A stretch of 64,000 nt of DNA from Sulfitobacter sp. OXR-159. GTDB lineage: Bacteria; Pseudomonadota; Alphaproteobacteria; Rhodobacterales; Rhodobacteraceae. The notes under the pieces were generated by a model. It was not told where the DNA came from. It saw nothing but the letters and a program-made list of their open reading frames with translations, and did no database searches. The stretch spans positions 2,241,001 through 2,305,000 of the forward strand of contig NZ_CP139707.1 in NCBI RefSeq assembly GCF_034377145.1, written 5' to 3'. Shown in pieces: positions 43,506 to 53,875 of this stretch (position 1 is the first letter of the stretch; every line of letters begins with the position of its first letter). The translations under genes and the position numbers were made by a program.

Positions 43506-45412
43506 CGCTTTGGCTACTCCCCCTTCTACCGATTTTGTCAGGCGTGTTAATCGCGGTGATGGGTGATCGGTCGCGCGGCTGGCTTGGAGGGTTGGCAGTG
43601 GCCGTGCTTGGCGGGACTTTCGTCTTGGCGTTAGCTGACGTCACACAAGATTGGACCGCATACTTGATCTGGTCGGATGCACTCCGGCTTACCGCCTCTC
43701 TCACGCCGATCTCAGCGGCGGTTGCTCTCATGGTTCCCGCCATAGCACTTGCTGTTGTCTTTCACGCCACACAGCATGAACAAGCGCGTGGGCTGGGACG
43801 GCTAATTGGCATCATGATCCTGTTCACAGGCGGTATGGAATTGGTTGTCGTCGCCGATGATCTCTTGACGCTGCTTATCGGCTGGGAGCTAATTGGCGCC
43901 TGTTCCTGGGCGCTGATCTCGCACAAGTGGCGCGACATCGAAAATCCGCGTTCGGGCCTTTATGCTTTCGTGATGACGCGGTTCGGTGACCTTGGACTTT
44001 TTGCCGCGGCGATGGCGCTCTACTCCGCCACGGGGTCTTTCGATTATGCCGGTATCGCAACGCTCGAAGGCACGTTTCAGTGGATCGTAGCCTTTGGAAT
44101 CCTTCTTTCGGCGGCCTCGAAAGCCGGACAGGTTCCCTTCTCGCCCTGGCTGTTTCGGGCGATGGCTGGCCCCAGTTCGGTCTCGGCGCTTCTCCATGCG
44201 GCGACGCTGGTGGCAGCCGGAGCCTATATCATCGCGCGGCTTGAGCCATCCTTGTCCCTCGCTCCCGGGTTTAGCGTCGCGGCGATCTCGATCGGGTTAA
44301 TCACTGCTCTGGCGGGCGGCGTCACCGGGGTTTTGCAGAACCACGCCAAACGGCTGCTTGCGGCGTCCACCTCAGCCCAACTCGGATTTATGTTCGTCGC
44401 AGTCGGCGCGGGGTATCCTGGGATCGCGGTGCTGCACTTGATTGTCCACGCCACATTCAAAGCGCCGCTTTTCCTTTCGGCTGGCCTCGCAGGCGATGCT
44501 GCGGGGAGCTACCGCCTGGATAAAATGATGCTGGGCCAATCGCTGCCAATCGTCGGGGGGCTTACAGCTATAGCAGCAGTCGGACTTGCCGGGATGCCGC
44601 CTGCGGGAGGTGGTTGGAGTAAAGAAGAGATCATTAAAGCGGTTGAACATACTGGGTATTGGCTGCCAATCGCAGTGATGCTCGGCGGCGCACTGAGCGC
44701 GGCCTATACGACGCGCTTCTTGTTGTTGGCATTTAGCTGGCGCGGCGATGACGAGCGGTCAATCGAAGTGCCTGGCATGATGGAAACCATCGGACTGGGT
44801 ATCCTCGCTGCATTAACGCTGACAACAAGCCTTCTGTGGTATCCGCCCCTGGCTGAGGCACTTGCCGCCCTATTGGACATGACGCTCCCCAAAGGCAGCC
44901 CTTTGATGCTTGGCCTTTCGCTGGCCTTTGTCGCCGCCGGTGTCTTGGGCGGCGTCTATCTGGTGCGGCGGCACCCTACGCTCGGAACAAGCGGTGCCAC
45001 TGCTGCCGCCTCAGATTGGCTCGGGCTGCCCAAGTTGATCACCATCGCCGTTGTGCGACCCTTAGATGCGCTTGCCCGCACAACGGCTTGGATTGACGAC
45101 ACTCTCATTGACGCGGGGCCTCGTGGGGTCGCTTTCATGGGCCGCAAAGGGGCGGCTTTTATCGCGGAAATGGACAACCGTGTTGTTGATCAGGGTATCC
45201 GGAACACTGCTGCATTTGGCGACTGGCTCGCTCAGGTCAGCGACCGTTTCGGGGAGACGATCTCTGATGGCATACCCGAAGGCAGTGCGCGCCTGACCGG
45301 TATGTTAGGCCGCGACATTCGCCGCCTGCAAACCGGGCTCTCTCACCACTATTACGCTTACATTATCGGCGGCGTCATCGCCGTGATCGCCATTCTCGCT
45401 GCAGGAGCATGA
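43502..45412 (+). CDS. nuoL: Complex-I-like subunit L (antiporter-type)
   Basis: 636 residues. Antiporter-like core with LLTLLIGWELIGACSWALIS (key Glu), SAASKAGQVPFSPWL (key Lys), and AGPSSVSALLHAATLVAAGA; LLSAG and AGMPPAGGGWSKEE follow. The C-terminal lateral helix and end helix are indicated by the long terminal extension to AAGA. Expected to translocate H+ or Na+. Two bases before nuoM. Confidence 0.94.
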   Translation: MTLWLLPLLPILSGVLIAVMGDRSRGWLGGLAVAVLGGTFVLALADVTQDWTAYLIWSDALRLTASLTPISAAVALMVPAIALAVVFHATQHEQARGLGRLIGIMILFTGGMELVVVADDLLTLLIGWELIGACSWALISHKWRDIENPRSGLYAFVMTRFGDLGLFAAAMALYSATGSFDYAGIATLEGTFQWIVAFGILLSAASKAGQVPFSPWLFRAMAGPSSVSALLHAATLVAAGAYIIARLEPSLSLAPGFSVAAISIGLITALAGGVTGVLQNHAKRLLAASTSAQLGFMFVAVGAGYPGIAVLHLIVHATFKAPLFLSAGLAGDAAGSYRLDKMMLGQSLPIVGGLTAIAAVGLAGMPPAGGGWSKEEIIKAVEHTGYWLPIAVMLGGALSAAYTTRFLLLAFSWRGDDERSIEVPGMMETIGLGILAALTLTTSLLWYPPLAEALAALLDMTLPKGSPLMLGLSLAFVAAGVLGGVYLVRRHPTLGTSGATAAASDWLGLPKLITIAVVRPLDALARTTAWIDDTLIDAGPRGVAFMGRKGAAFIAEMDNRVVDQGIRNTAAFGDWLAQVSDRFGETISDGIPEGSARLTGMLGRDIRRLQTGLSHHYYAYIIGGVIAVIAILAAGA

Positions 45413-45413
45413 C

Positions 45414-46901
45414 ATGCTGACACTCACCATCCTAATCCCGATGCTGGGCGCCCTGGCTCTGACCGTTCTGCCCAGTCTCGGCCATGCCACTGCCCGCATC
45501 ATCGCGGTCGCAACCTCGACATTGTCGTTCTTGCTGCTTCTAATCGTCTGGTACCAGTTTGACACAAGCTCAGGGGCCCCTGCCTTTCAGGCCTATGCGG
45601 AGGCCCCTTGGATACCCGCGCTCGGTGTCTTCTGGCGCGTGGGCGTGGATGGCATGTCATTGGCGCTCTCGTTGATGAGCGGCGTCCTCTTTATCGCTTG
45701 CATCGCATGGCCGATGGAGACCCCTGAACGTCCCCGCGCCTACTATGCATGGTTTCTGTTTCTGGAGTCGGTGTCGCTGGGCCTATTCATGGTCCTCGAT
45801 TTACTGATCTTCTATGTCTTCTTTGATCTTAGCCTTGTCGGGATGTTCTTCCTAATTGGACGGTGGGGCCATGGTGACGCCCAAGGTGCGGCGCTCAAGT
45901 TCTTTATCTATACATTAGCGGGGTCCCTCGCGATTTTGCTGGCGATTATCGGGCTGGTGTTGACGGTTGACCCAATCACATTTGACATGCGCGCCTTGAT
46001 TGCTGCGCAGCCATTGGCAGGGATGGATTTGCGGGGTGGTTTGATCCTTTTGGGCTTCGTTCTGGGGTTTGCCGTCAAGGCCCCCCTGTTTCCGGTTCAC
46101 ACATGGTTGCCACCTGCGCACGTCATGGCACCGGGGCCGGTGTCGGCCATCCTCGCTGGCGTCTTGCTGAAGATGGGGACCTATGGGCTCGTGCGGATCC
46201 CCTTTCAGATGATGCGCGAAACCTTCGCCGATTATGCATTGCCGCTGGCGATTGTGGCACTCGCTTCTATCCTGTGGGGAGCCATTGTCGCTTTGGGACA
46301 GACCGACCTAAAACGGCGCATCGCCTATACTTCGGTCAATCATATGGGCTATACCGTCTTGGGCATCGCCGCCGCAGGAGCCTTGTTGAACGGCGCAGAA
46401 GGTGCGCGCGAAATGGCTTTGACCGGTGCGGTGGTCGAAATGGTAGCGCACGGGTTAATCACCGGCGCGCTGTTCTTGATTGCCGGTGGCTTCTGGGCGC
46501 GCAGTGGGACCTATGACATGGATGCTTACGGCGGGCTGGCCAAAGTGGCTCCTCGCTTGACAACCGCTGCCGTGATTGCGGCTTTTGCCAGCCTCGGGTT
46601 GCCGGGGTTGGCCGGTTTTGTGGCGGAAGTGCAGATCTTTGTCGGCACCTTTGCCGTCTTTCCGGTGATCGCTGCGATTGGTCTGCTGGGCATTCTCATT
46701 ACTGCCGCACTCTTTCTGCGGTTGCTGCAACAGGTGTTCTTTGGTGACCTGCCAAAAGCGCGCGAGGGGTTTGCCGATGTCAGCTTACGTGAAGGCAGCA
46801 TTCTTGCAGCGATCTTGGCGCTGGTCATTCTGATCGGCATCTATCCGCGCTGGTTGCTTGATCTGATCGGCAGCGCCTCCTCTGCCATAATAGGGAGCTG
46901 A
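45414..46901 (+). CDS. nuoM: Complex-I-like subunit M (antiporter-type)
   Basis: 495 residues, 13-14 helices. Key residues are seen in LIFYVFFDLSLVGMFFLIGR, FAVKAPLFPVHTWLPPAHVM (Lys) and LKRRIAYTSVNHMGYTVLGI. Proton-channel subunit; same operon. Confidence 0.95.
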   Translation: MLTLTILIPMLGALALTVLPSLGHATARIIAVATSTLSFLLLLIVWYQFDTSSGAPAFQAYAEAPWIPALGVFWRVGVDGMSLALSLMSGVLFIACIAWPMETPERPRAYYAWFLFLESVSLGLFMVLDLLIFYVFFDLSLVGMFFLIGRWGHGDAQGAALKFFIYTLAGSLAILLAIIGLVLTVDPITFDMRALIAAQPLAGMDLRGGLILLGFVLGFAVKAPLFPVHTWLPPAHVMAPGPVSAILAGVLLKMGTYGLVRIPFQMMRETFADYALPLAIVALASILWGAIVALGQTDLKRRIAYTSVNHMGYTVLGIAAAGALLNGAEGAREMALTGAVVEMVAHGLITGALFLIAGGFWARSGTYDMDAYGGLAKVAPRLTTAAVIAAFASLGLPGLAGFVAEVQIFVGTFAVFPVIAAIGLLGILITAALFLRLLQQVFFGDLPKAREGFADVSLREGSILAAILALVILIGIYPRWLLDLIGSASSAIIGS

Positions 46902-46904
46902 CCG

Positions 46905-48317
46905 GTGCCAATCGGCGACGTATCCCCTGAGATCGCGATCATCGTGGCGGCAGTGTTGGCGCTGCTGTTTGCGGCCTTTGCGCCCCGCCGGATGCAGGCG
47001 GGGTCGGCACTCATCGCCCTTGCAGGCATTGCCGTCGCCATTGTTTTGGTCCTGGGGCAATTGGGGGAAACCCGGTTCACCTTTTCAGGAACTTGGGCGC
47101 TGGACGGAGCGAGCCTTTGGGCGCGATTGATGATCCTGCTGGGCACGGCCTTTTGTATTCTGCTGGCACCGGGCTGGTTCCGCACCGATCCACGCCATGG
47201 AGAATATTACACGATCCTCCTGCTTGGTGCGCTTGGGGCTATGGCAATGGCCGGTGCCGGAGACCTGTTACAACTCACTATCGCGGTGCTGCTGTCTTCA
47301 GTCACCGGCTACACGCTGGCCGCGTGGCACCGCGACTGGGCGCTGTCCATCGAAGCTGGCATGAAATATTTCCTCATGGGAGCACTGGCAAACGCATTGC
47401 TGATTACCGGGGTCACCTTAATGCTGGGACTCTTGGGGAACACCGGATACGCAGATATTGCCGCTTCATTAAGGCTCGGCACTGGGTTTTCTCCGCTGCT
47501 CTTTGTCGGATTTGCGCTAACCCTAACCGGCGTCGCGTTCAAACTGGGCGCAGTACCCGCGCATGCATGGTTGCCCGATGTGGCCGAAGGCGCACCAGTC
47601 CCTTCAGCCGCATTCCTGACGGTCGTGCCCAAGATCGGCGCGGCCATCGCATTGGCCCGCCTCGTACAGCTTGTGCCCCCGGAATTTCTTGGCCTGCGCC
47701 CGCTGATCGCGATTTTAGCCGCAGCGACAATGACCTTGGGCAATCTGGCCGCGTTTTGGCAGGATGATATCCGTCGGCTAATCGGCTGGTCCTCGGTGGC
47801 ACAGGCAGGCTACGTATTGATGGCCGTCACCGTTCTGGGGCTTAGCCCAGATGCGCTGAGCGCCCTTTTGGCCTTCATAGCCAGCTATGCGATAGGCAAT
47901 CTCGCAGCCTTTGCGGTCGTGGCATACCTACGCGGGCGCACGGCTATCGCCGACTACGACGGCTTGGCCAAGCGGCGCCCGCTCGTGGCGACAGTACTGG
48001 TGGTCTCTTTCCTGTCTCTGGTGGGCATTCCGCCAACAGTCGGATTTCTGGGCAAACTGGCGCTGTTCATGACCACGGTAGACGGCGGCTATACTTGGCT
48101 CGCGGTGGTTGCAGCTGCCAATACCGTTGCGTCGCTGTTCTACTATGCGCGGGTAATGGGCCGCGCATATTTCAACGCGCCGCCTGAGGAGATCGCTGTA
48201 CTTGATCGCTCAAGTGGGGTGGCAGTGTTGATCGGGGGCATTTTCGTGATCGGCGGAGCTGTGTTGGCCGGAAGCGCGTTCACAGCCTTTCAACTCAGTC
48301 AGCTATTGCCCGGATAA
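46905..48317 (+). CDS. nuoN: Complex-I-like subunit N (antiporter-type)
   Basis: 470 residues from a GTG three bases after the nuoM stop, GAGCTGACC being the only ribosome-binding candidate. SIEAGMKYFLMGALANALLI, FKLGAVPAHAWLPDVAEGAP (Lys/His) and IRRLIGWSSVAQAGYVLMA are typical of NuoN. Last proton-pumping subunit; no nuoB, C, E, F, G or I follows. Confidence 0.94.
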   Translation: MPIGDVSPEIAIIVAAVLALLFAAFAPRRMQAGSALIALAGIAVAIVLVLGQLGETRFTFSGTWALDGASLWARLMILLGTAFCILLAPGWFRTDPRHGEYYTILLLGALGAMAMAGAGDLLQLTIAVLLSSVTGYTLAAWHRDWALSIEAGMKYFLMGALANALLITGVTLMLGLLGNTGYADIAASLRLGTGFSPLLFVGFALTLTGVAFKLGAVPAHAWLPDVAEGAPVPSAAFLTVVPKIGAAIALARLVQLVPPEFLGLRPLIAILAAATMTLGNLAAFWQDDIRRLIGWSSVAQAGYVLMAVTVLGLSPDALSALLAFIASYAIGNLAAFAVVAYLRGRTAIADYDGLAKRRPLVATVLVVSFLSLVGIPPTVGFLGKLALFMTTVDGGYTWLAVVAAANTVASLFYYARVMGRAYFNAPPEEIAVLDRSSGVAVLIGGIFVIGGAVLAGSAFTAFQLSQLLPG

Positions 48318-48362
48318 CTGCATCATGTGGCAAATTTAACAAGTTTTTATAGGATATCCGAA

Positions 48363-49229
48363 ATGAAAGACTGCCTCATCATCGGTGGCGGGCCAGCGGG
48401 TCTTACCGCCGCACTTTACCTTGCCCGCTTTCTGCGCGAGGTCGTGGTCTTCGATGCGCGCGCAGGACGGGCGCTGAAAATCCCCACGACGCACAATCTT
48501 GCTCCCTTTCCTGACGGCATTTCGGGCGAGGACCTGCTTGGACGGATGCAATCCCATGCTGAAACTTATGGCGCAGAGATCATCAATGATGAGGTGCTGG
48601 AGGTTTCCAAAACAGATGGCGCATTCCGTGTGACGACCGCAAATGGCACCACCACTGCACGGACCGTTATATTGGCCTCCGGCGTGATCAACCATGGCCC
48701 GCCACTTTCAAAACAGGATCATGACCTCGGTCTGTCGCGCGGGCTTATCCGCTATTGCCCGATATGTGACGCTTATGAAGTTCGCGGCAAACAGATCGGT
48801 GTGTTGGGGCATGGCGAACACGGGCTGGCAGAGGCCCGCTTTATTCGCAGTTATTCCGATGATGTGACGCTCATTCCACCCGAGGGGTACGTGCCACATG
48901 CCACCGATGATATCGGAGTTTTAGCGTCGCCGATGCGCCGCCTGTCTTTGACAGACACTCAAGTTCTGGTCGAGGTGGAGTCGGGCCAGCAGCATCGGTT
49001 CGATACGCTCTATGTGGCCCTCGGCACCAGCCCGCGTTCTGATCTTCCCGTATCGATCGGCGCAAAGTGCAATGCAACTGGATGTGTCATCGTTGATGCA
49101 CAGCAGGAAACCTCGGTCGCGGGTCTTTATGCCATCGGCGATATCGTCGAGGGGCTTGATCAGATTGCTTTTGCAATGGGGCAGGGTGCGGTGGCCGCGA
49201 CGGCGATCCATAACGCTTTGCGCCAGTAG
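48363..49229 (+). CDS. Thioredoxin-reductase-like NAD(P)/FAD oxidoreductase
   Basis: 288 residues from the ATG at 48363, 45 bases after nuoN. FAD-binding GGGPAGLTAALYLARF near the N terminus, redox-active CPIC (Cys132/Cys135) placed as in thioredoxin reductase, and the C-terminal SVAGLYAIGDIVEGLDQIAF flavin motif. The NADPH site is divergent (GVLGHGEHGLAEARF). May supply electrons to an unknown partner of the complex-I-like operon or act alone in thiol stress; inferred from position only. Confidence 0.85.
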   Translation: MKDCLIIGGGPAGLTAALYLARFLREVVVFDARAGRALKIPTTHNLAPFPDGISGEDLLGRMQSHAETYGAEIINDEVLEVSKTDGAFRVTTANGTTTARTVILASGVINHGPPLSKQDHDLGLSRGLIRYCPICDAYEVRGKQIGVLGHGEHGLAEARFIRSYSDDVTLIPPEGYVPHATDDIGVLASPMRRLSLTDTQVLVEVESGQQHRFDTLYVALGTSPRSDLPVSIGAKCNATGCVIVDAQQETSVAGLYAIGDIVEGLDQIAFAMGQGAVAATAIHNALRQ

Positions 49230-49267
49230 AACTGCATCAGGAAACGCCTTTTAAGGAGAGATTGGCT

Positions 49268-49648
49268 GTGTTAGCTGCTCAAGACATTGAAGATTTATCT
49301 AAACGGGATGACATAACACAGGCGAGGAAAACAATTCTGGTTTTTCTGCTGGCGCTGACAATAACATTGTCTTCGCTCATGACGCATGCTGCGGGTGCTG
49401 CACCCGCTGGTTTGACATCCGGTGAAATGGCTTCTGTTCACACGGCTTCGATGTGTGGCCTTCCCAGTGGGATGAGTGGCGATGGATGTGCAGCAATGGC
49501 AGGCCACTGCCTGAGTACGTCCTGCGATCCTTATACTTTGTCGCAACCTTCGGCGATTCGCTTTGATGTCAGCCACCCAGCGCTGCACATAAAATCCTAC
49601 AGAGTTTTCGCCACGATCGAGATCCCGCCGCCACGTACGTTGCAATAA
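49268..49648 (+). CDS. Hypothetical exported protein, Cys/Met-rich
   Basis: About 126 residues if the GTG at 49268 is used (AAGGAGAGATTGGCT upstream). One N-terminal hydrophobic segment (TILVFLLALTITLSSLM) after ~20 polar residues, then a short Cys/Met-rich region (MCGLPSGMSGDGCAAMAGHC, then STSC) suggestive of metal binding. No family recognised. Ends just before an IS5 insertion but appears to have its own stop. Confidence 0.55.
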   Translation: MLAAQDIEDLSKRDDITQARKTILVFLLALTITLSSLMTHAAGAAPAGLTSGEMASVHTASMCGLPSGMSGDGCAAMAGHCLSTSCDPYTLSQPSAIRFDVSHPALHIKSYRVFATIEIPPPRTLQ

Positions 49649-49661
49649 CGCCAGAGCCTTA

Positions 49662-50378
49662 GGCTCAGGACCCATAAAGCTGGTTGAAGTCGCTATGCCT
49701 GCGTGATTCATCCCCCCAAACTAGTGGGGAAAAATATGAGCAATCTTTATTGGCTGACTGAGGTGCAGATGGCGCGGCTTCGGCCGTATTTCCCAAAGAG
49801 CCGAGGTCGGCCACGCGTTGATGATAGACGCATATTGAGTGGCATAATATTCATCAACCGCAACGGCTTACGCTGGTGTGATGCGCCCGCTGCCTACGGT
49901 CCACCTAAGACATTATACAAACGCTGGAAGCGTCGGAGTGATATTGGTGTGTTTGCCCGGATCATGATAGGATTGGCGGCAGAAGCCCCCGACAACAAGA
50001 CAATCTCTATCGATGCCACCTATCTTAAAGCTCACCGCACCGCATCAAGCTTGGGGCTAAAAAAGGGGGCGTGGACGCCTGATTGGGCAGACCAATGGCG
50101 GCATGAACACAAAGCTACATGCCGTTACGGACACCAGCGGCCGTCCGATCCGCTTATTCATCACCGCTGGCCAGGTTAGCGACTACACCGGTGCCATGGC
50201 TTTGCTGAGCAGTTTTCCAAATGCAGAATGGTTGCTCGCGGATCGAGGTTATGATGCCGATTGGTTCCGCGAAGCTTTGTCGGAAAGGGGCACAAGGCCC
50301 TGCATCCCTGGTCGCAAGTCGCGCAAGAAGGTCGTTAGATACGACAAGCGTCGTTACAAGCGCCGCAACCGCATTGAG
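49662..50378 (+). mobile_element. IS5-family (IS427-like) element, 3' truncated by IS256 copy 2
   Basis: Left terminal repeat GGCTCAGGACCCATAA, matching the remnant at 21031. The element stops in the codons for RRNRIE at 50378, where IS256 copy 2 begins; its missing 3' part does not resume after that IS256 copy, so a deletion or rearrangement followed. Confidence 0.85.
49736..50378 (+). pseudogene. IS5-family transposase, two frames, C terminus lost
   Basis: OrfA (49736-50179): MSNLYWLTEVQMARLRPYFP and IDATYLKAHRTASSLGLKKG. OrfB (from about 50103): MNTKLHAVTDTSGRPIRLFI and LLADRGYDADWFREALSERG. The catalytic Asp in SIDATYLKAHR and ADRGYD are present; the last Glu segment is partly lost. A run A6G5 near 50061 could be the site of programmed frameshifting, as in IS427 relatives. 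Truncated at 50378. Confidence 0.82.
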
Positions 50379-50702
50379 GAGAGTGTCCGATCTTTTGTGT
50401 AACTGCGAACTGGTCCATGCTTCCTGAGAGGAGCAAGGACGATGACCATATCCAAGGAACTGCTGGACGAACTACTGAAGGGCTGCGAGCGGCCTGAAGA
50501 CCTGCTTGGCGATGCCGGGCTAATGAAAGAGCTCAAGATCAAGCTGATGGAGCGGATGCTCGGTGCTGAGCTGACGGCACATCTGGGCTATGAAGACGGC
50601 AAGGATGCCCCGTCTGATCAGGCCAACCGTCGCAACGGCTCATCTGCCAAGAGATTGAAAGGGCAAGACGGCGAACTGCCTATCGCTGTGCCGCGGGACC
50701 GG

Positions 50703-50743
50703 CCCTCTCGGCAGATTGCTTTGCAATCGCCTGCCGGGTAGTA
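50703..50743 (+). repeat. Short palindromic insertion A' (IS256 copy 2)
   Basis: As insertion A but with inner repeat GATTGC-TTT-GCAATC and right end TGCCGGGTAGT, two base differences from copy 1; neither disturbs the stem. Confidence 0.85.
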
Positions 50744-51015
50744 GACGGCAGCTTCGAGCCTGAACTGGTGAAGAAGGGGCAGACCCGCATTGATGGGATG
50801 GATGACAAGATTATCGGGCTTTACGCCGCCGGTCTGACCGTCCGCGACATCCGTGCTCATCTTGAGGACGTCTATGGCCTGCAAGTTTCGCCAGACTTGA
50901 TCAGCCGCGTGACCGATGCGGTGCTGGATGAGGTTCGGGAATGGCAGTCCCGGGCGCTGGACCGGATGTATCCCATCGTCATTTTTGACGCTCTACGGGT
51001 CAAGATCCGCGACGC

Positions 51016-51055
51016 CCCTCTCGGGACATTGCTTCGCAATGCCCTGCCGGGCAGT
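51016..51055 (+). repeat. Short palindromic insertion B' (IS256 copy 2)
   Basis: Identical to insertion B; inner repeat CATTGC-TTC-GCAATG. Confidence 0.87.
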
Positions 51056-51251
51056 GGATAGCCGCATGGTCAAGAGCAAAGCCGTCTACGTGGCCCTCGG
51101 CGTCAGCAGGGATGGCGTGCGCGAGGTTCTCGGTCTTTGGATCGCTGACAACGAGGGCGCCAAATTTTGGCTCTCGGTGATGACAGAGCTGAAGAACCGT
51201 GGGCTGCAAGACATCCTGATTGCGGTCGTAGATGGTCTCAAGGGCTTCCCT

Positions 51252-51289
51252 CCCTCTCATCGAAACTGCGTTTCGACTGCCGGGCAACG
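51252..51289 (+). repeat. Short palindromic insertion C' (IS256 copy 2)
   Basis: As insertion C; right end CTGCCGGGCAACG, one base different from copy 1. Confidence 0.87.
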
Positions 51290-51586
51290 GATGCCATCAC
51301 AGCAGCCTTTCCGGACACGGCCGTGCAAATGTGCATTGTTCATCTCGTGCGCCATTCGCTGAACTTCTGTGCTTGGAAAGATCGCAAGGAGGTGGCAGCC
51401 GATCTGCGGCGGATTTACAGCGCCCCTACAGCCGATCAAGCTGGCTTGGAGTTGGATGCCTTCGAGGAAAAATGGGCCGGGAAATATGCCCCCATCGCAC
51501 CGGCCTGGCGCAGAGCTTGGCAGGAAGTGATCCCGTTCTTTGCTTTTGATCCTGCCATCCGGAAGATCATCTACACCACCAACGCC

Positions 51587-51627
51587 CCCTCTCGGCAGCA
51601 TGCTTTGCATGCGCCTGCCGGGCAATG
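51587..51627 (+). repeat. Short palindromic insertion D' (IS256 copy 2)
   Basis: Identical to insertion D; inner repeat GCATGC-TTT-GCATGC. Confidence 0.88.
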
Positions 51628-51871
51628 ATTGAAAGCTTGAACCGTGTAATCCGCAAATCGATCAAGACGCGGGGATCGTTCCCGACCGAAGACGCTGCAA
51701 CGAAGCTGATCTACTTGGCGATCCGCAACTTTGAGAAAGGCGGCCGGAATGTTCGAGAATGGTCTGCGGCCCGCAATCATTTCGCCATAATGTTCGAGGA
51801 TCGCTTCAATGCGTGACTGTATCTAAAACCCGCATGGGCCAGGCCAGATACACAAAGTTCATGACACTCCC

Positions 51872-52158
51872 TACCCCGGAATCAAGCCGCAGGCGCCGGG
51901 CCATCGTCTGTCCGCCCGTCACGCCAGAGGCGTGCCGATATACACTGGCGCACCTTTGGTGCGACCGGGTTGGCGATTTGATGAGGCTGAGTGCGCGTCT
52001 AGTAGGTCACCCCAAGGCTGCACCATAAAGTGGCACGAAGCCACCTGAACATCGCCACCCCACGGGCAGACACTGACCCGCCCTCCTCACACTTGTCCTT
52101 AACCCCAAGTCAGTCTATGCCGCCCCTGACCCATCCCCTGTCCTAAAAAGGTGCGCGC
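51872..52158. other. Intergenic stretch between IS256 copy 2 and purB
   Basis: No gene recognised. A short open frame continues from inside the IS but looks fortuitous. The last ~40 bases include CCTAAAAAGGTGCGCGC, whose AAAAAGGTG serves as the purB ribosome-binding site. Confidence 0.5.
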
Positions 52159-53463
<1,305 letters not shown>

Positions 53464-53537
53464 TGCGATCATCGTAATGCTTTGAGATTGGCGCGGACGG
53501 GTGTACCCTGTCTGCGCCTGTCAAAGGAGCAAACGAC

Positions 53538-53696
53538 ATGAAACTCGCACTGACACTCGGCGCCCTCATGGCGCTCACGGCCCCCTCCCTCGCCCTTGCA
53601 TCGGGCTGCGTTCATGACAAACAGGTCATGACCTGCGCCGAGGGAATGAAACTCGACATCAGCAGCGGCACCTGCGTGCCAGACGCCACCGCCTGA
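53538..53696 (+). CDS. 52-residue secreted Cys-containing peptide
   Basis: AAAGGAGC ribosome-binding site; MKLALTLGALMALTAPSLAL is a signal peptide ending in A-S-G, and the mature ~31 residues have three cysteines (GCVHDKQVMTCAEGM, SGTCVP). Small secreted proteins with this pattern lie beside purB in related genomes as I recall; function unknown. Confidence 0.7.
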   Translation: MKLALTLGALMALTAPSLALASGCVHDKQVMTCAEGMKLDISSGTCVPDATA

Positions 53697-53875
53697 GGTT
53701 TTCAACGGCGGCAGGGTTTCTCATTGCTGGATCAGAGGGCCGCGCCCTGGCGGCCCCCGCGGCTGCGACCGCGCGGGCCTTCGACGGCTGACCCCGGCCT
53801 ATGACGCCCGGCATGGCTTGTTGCGCGGGGCGGCGCAGGCTATGTCAGGAAAACTTTAACAGCCTGTCAGAGCCC

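Larger units (their letters stand above)
50442..51816 (+). pseudogene. IS256 transposase (copy 2), interrupted by four short insertions
   Basis: Same gene and the same four insertion sites as copy 1. Residue differences include Asp for Gly in KELLDELL and Ser for Phe in VREWSAARN. Readable only with the insertions removed. Confidence 0.88.
50379..51871 (+). mobile_element. IS256-family insertion sequence, copy 2
   Basis: 1493 bp with the same ends as copy 1 and about a dozen base differences. Left flank is the interrupted IS5 (GCATTGAG), right flank TACCCCGG; no target duplication. It marks the right border of the island; core gene purB follows 288 bases later. Confidence 0.9.

Noticed and set aside
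13236..51879. Target duplications of IS256 shared between the outer flanks of the island
   Set aside because: CGGCCCAA (left) and TACCCCGG (right) do not match, so a simple composite-transposon insertion is not shown.
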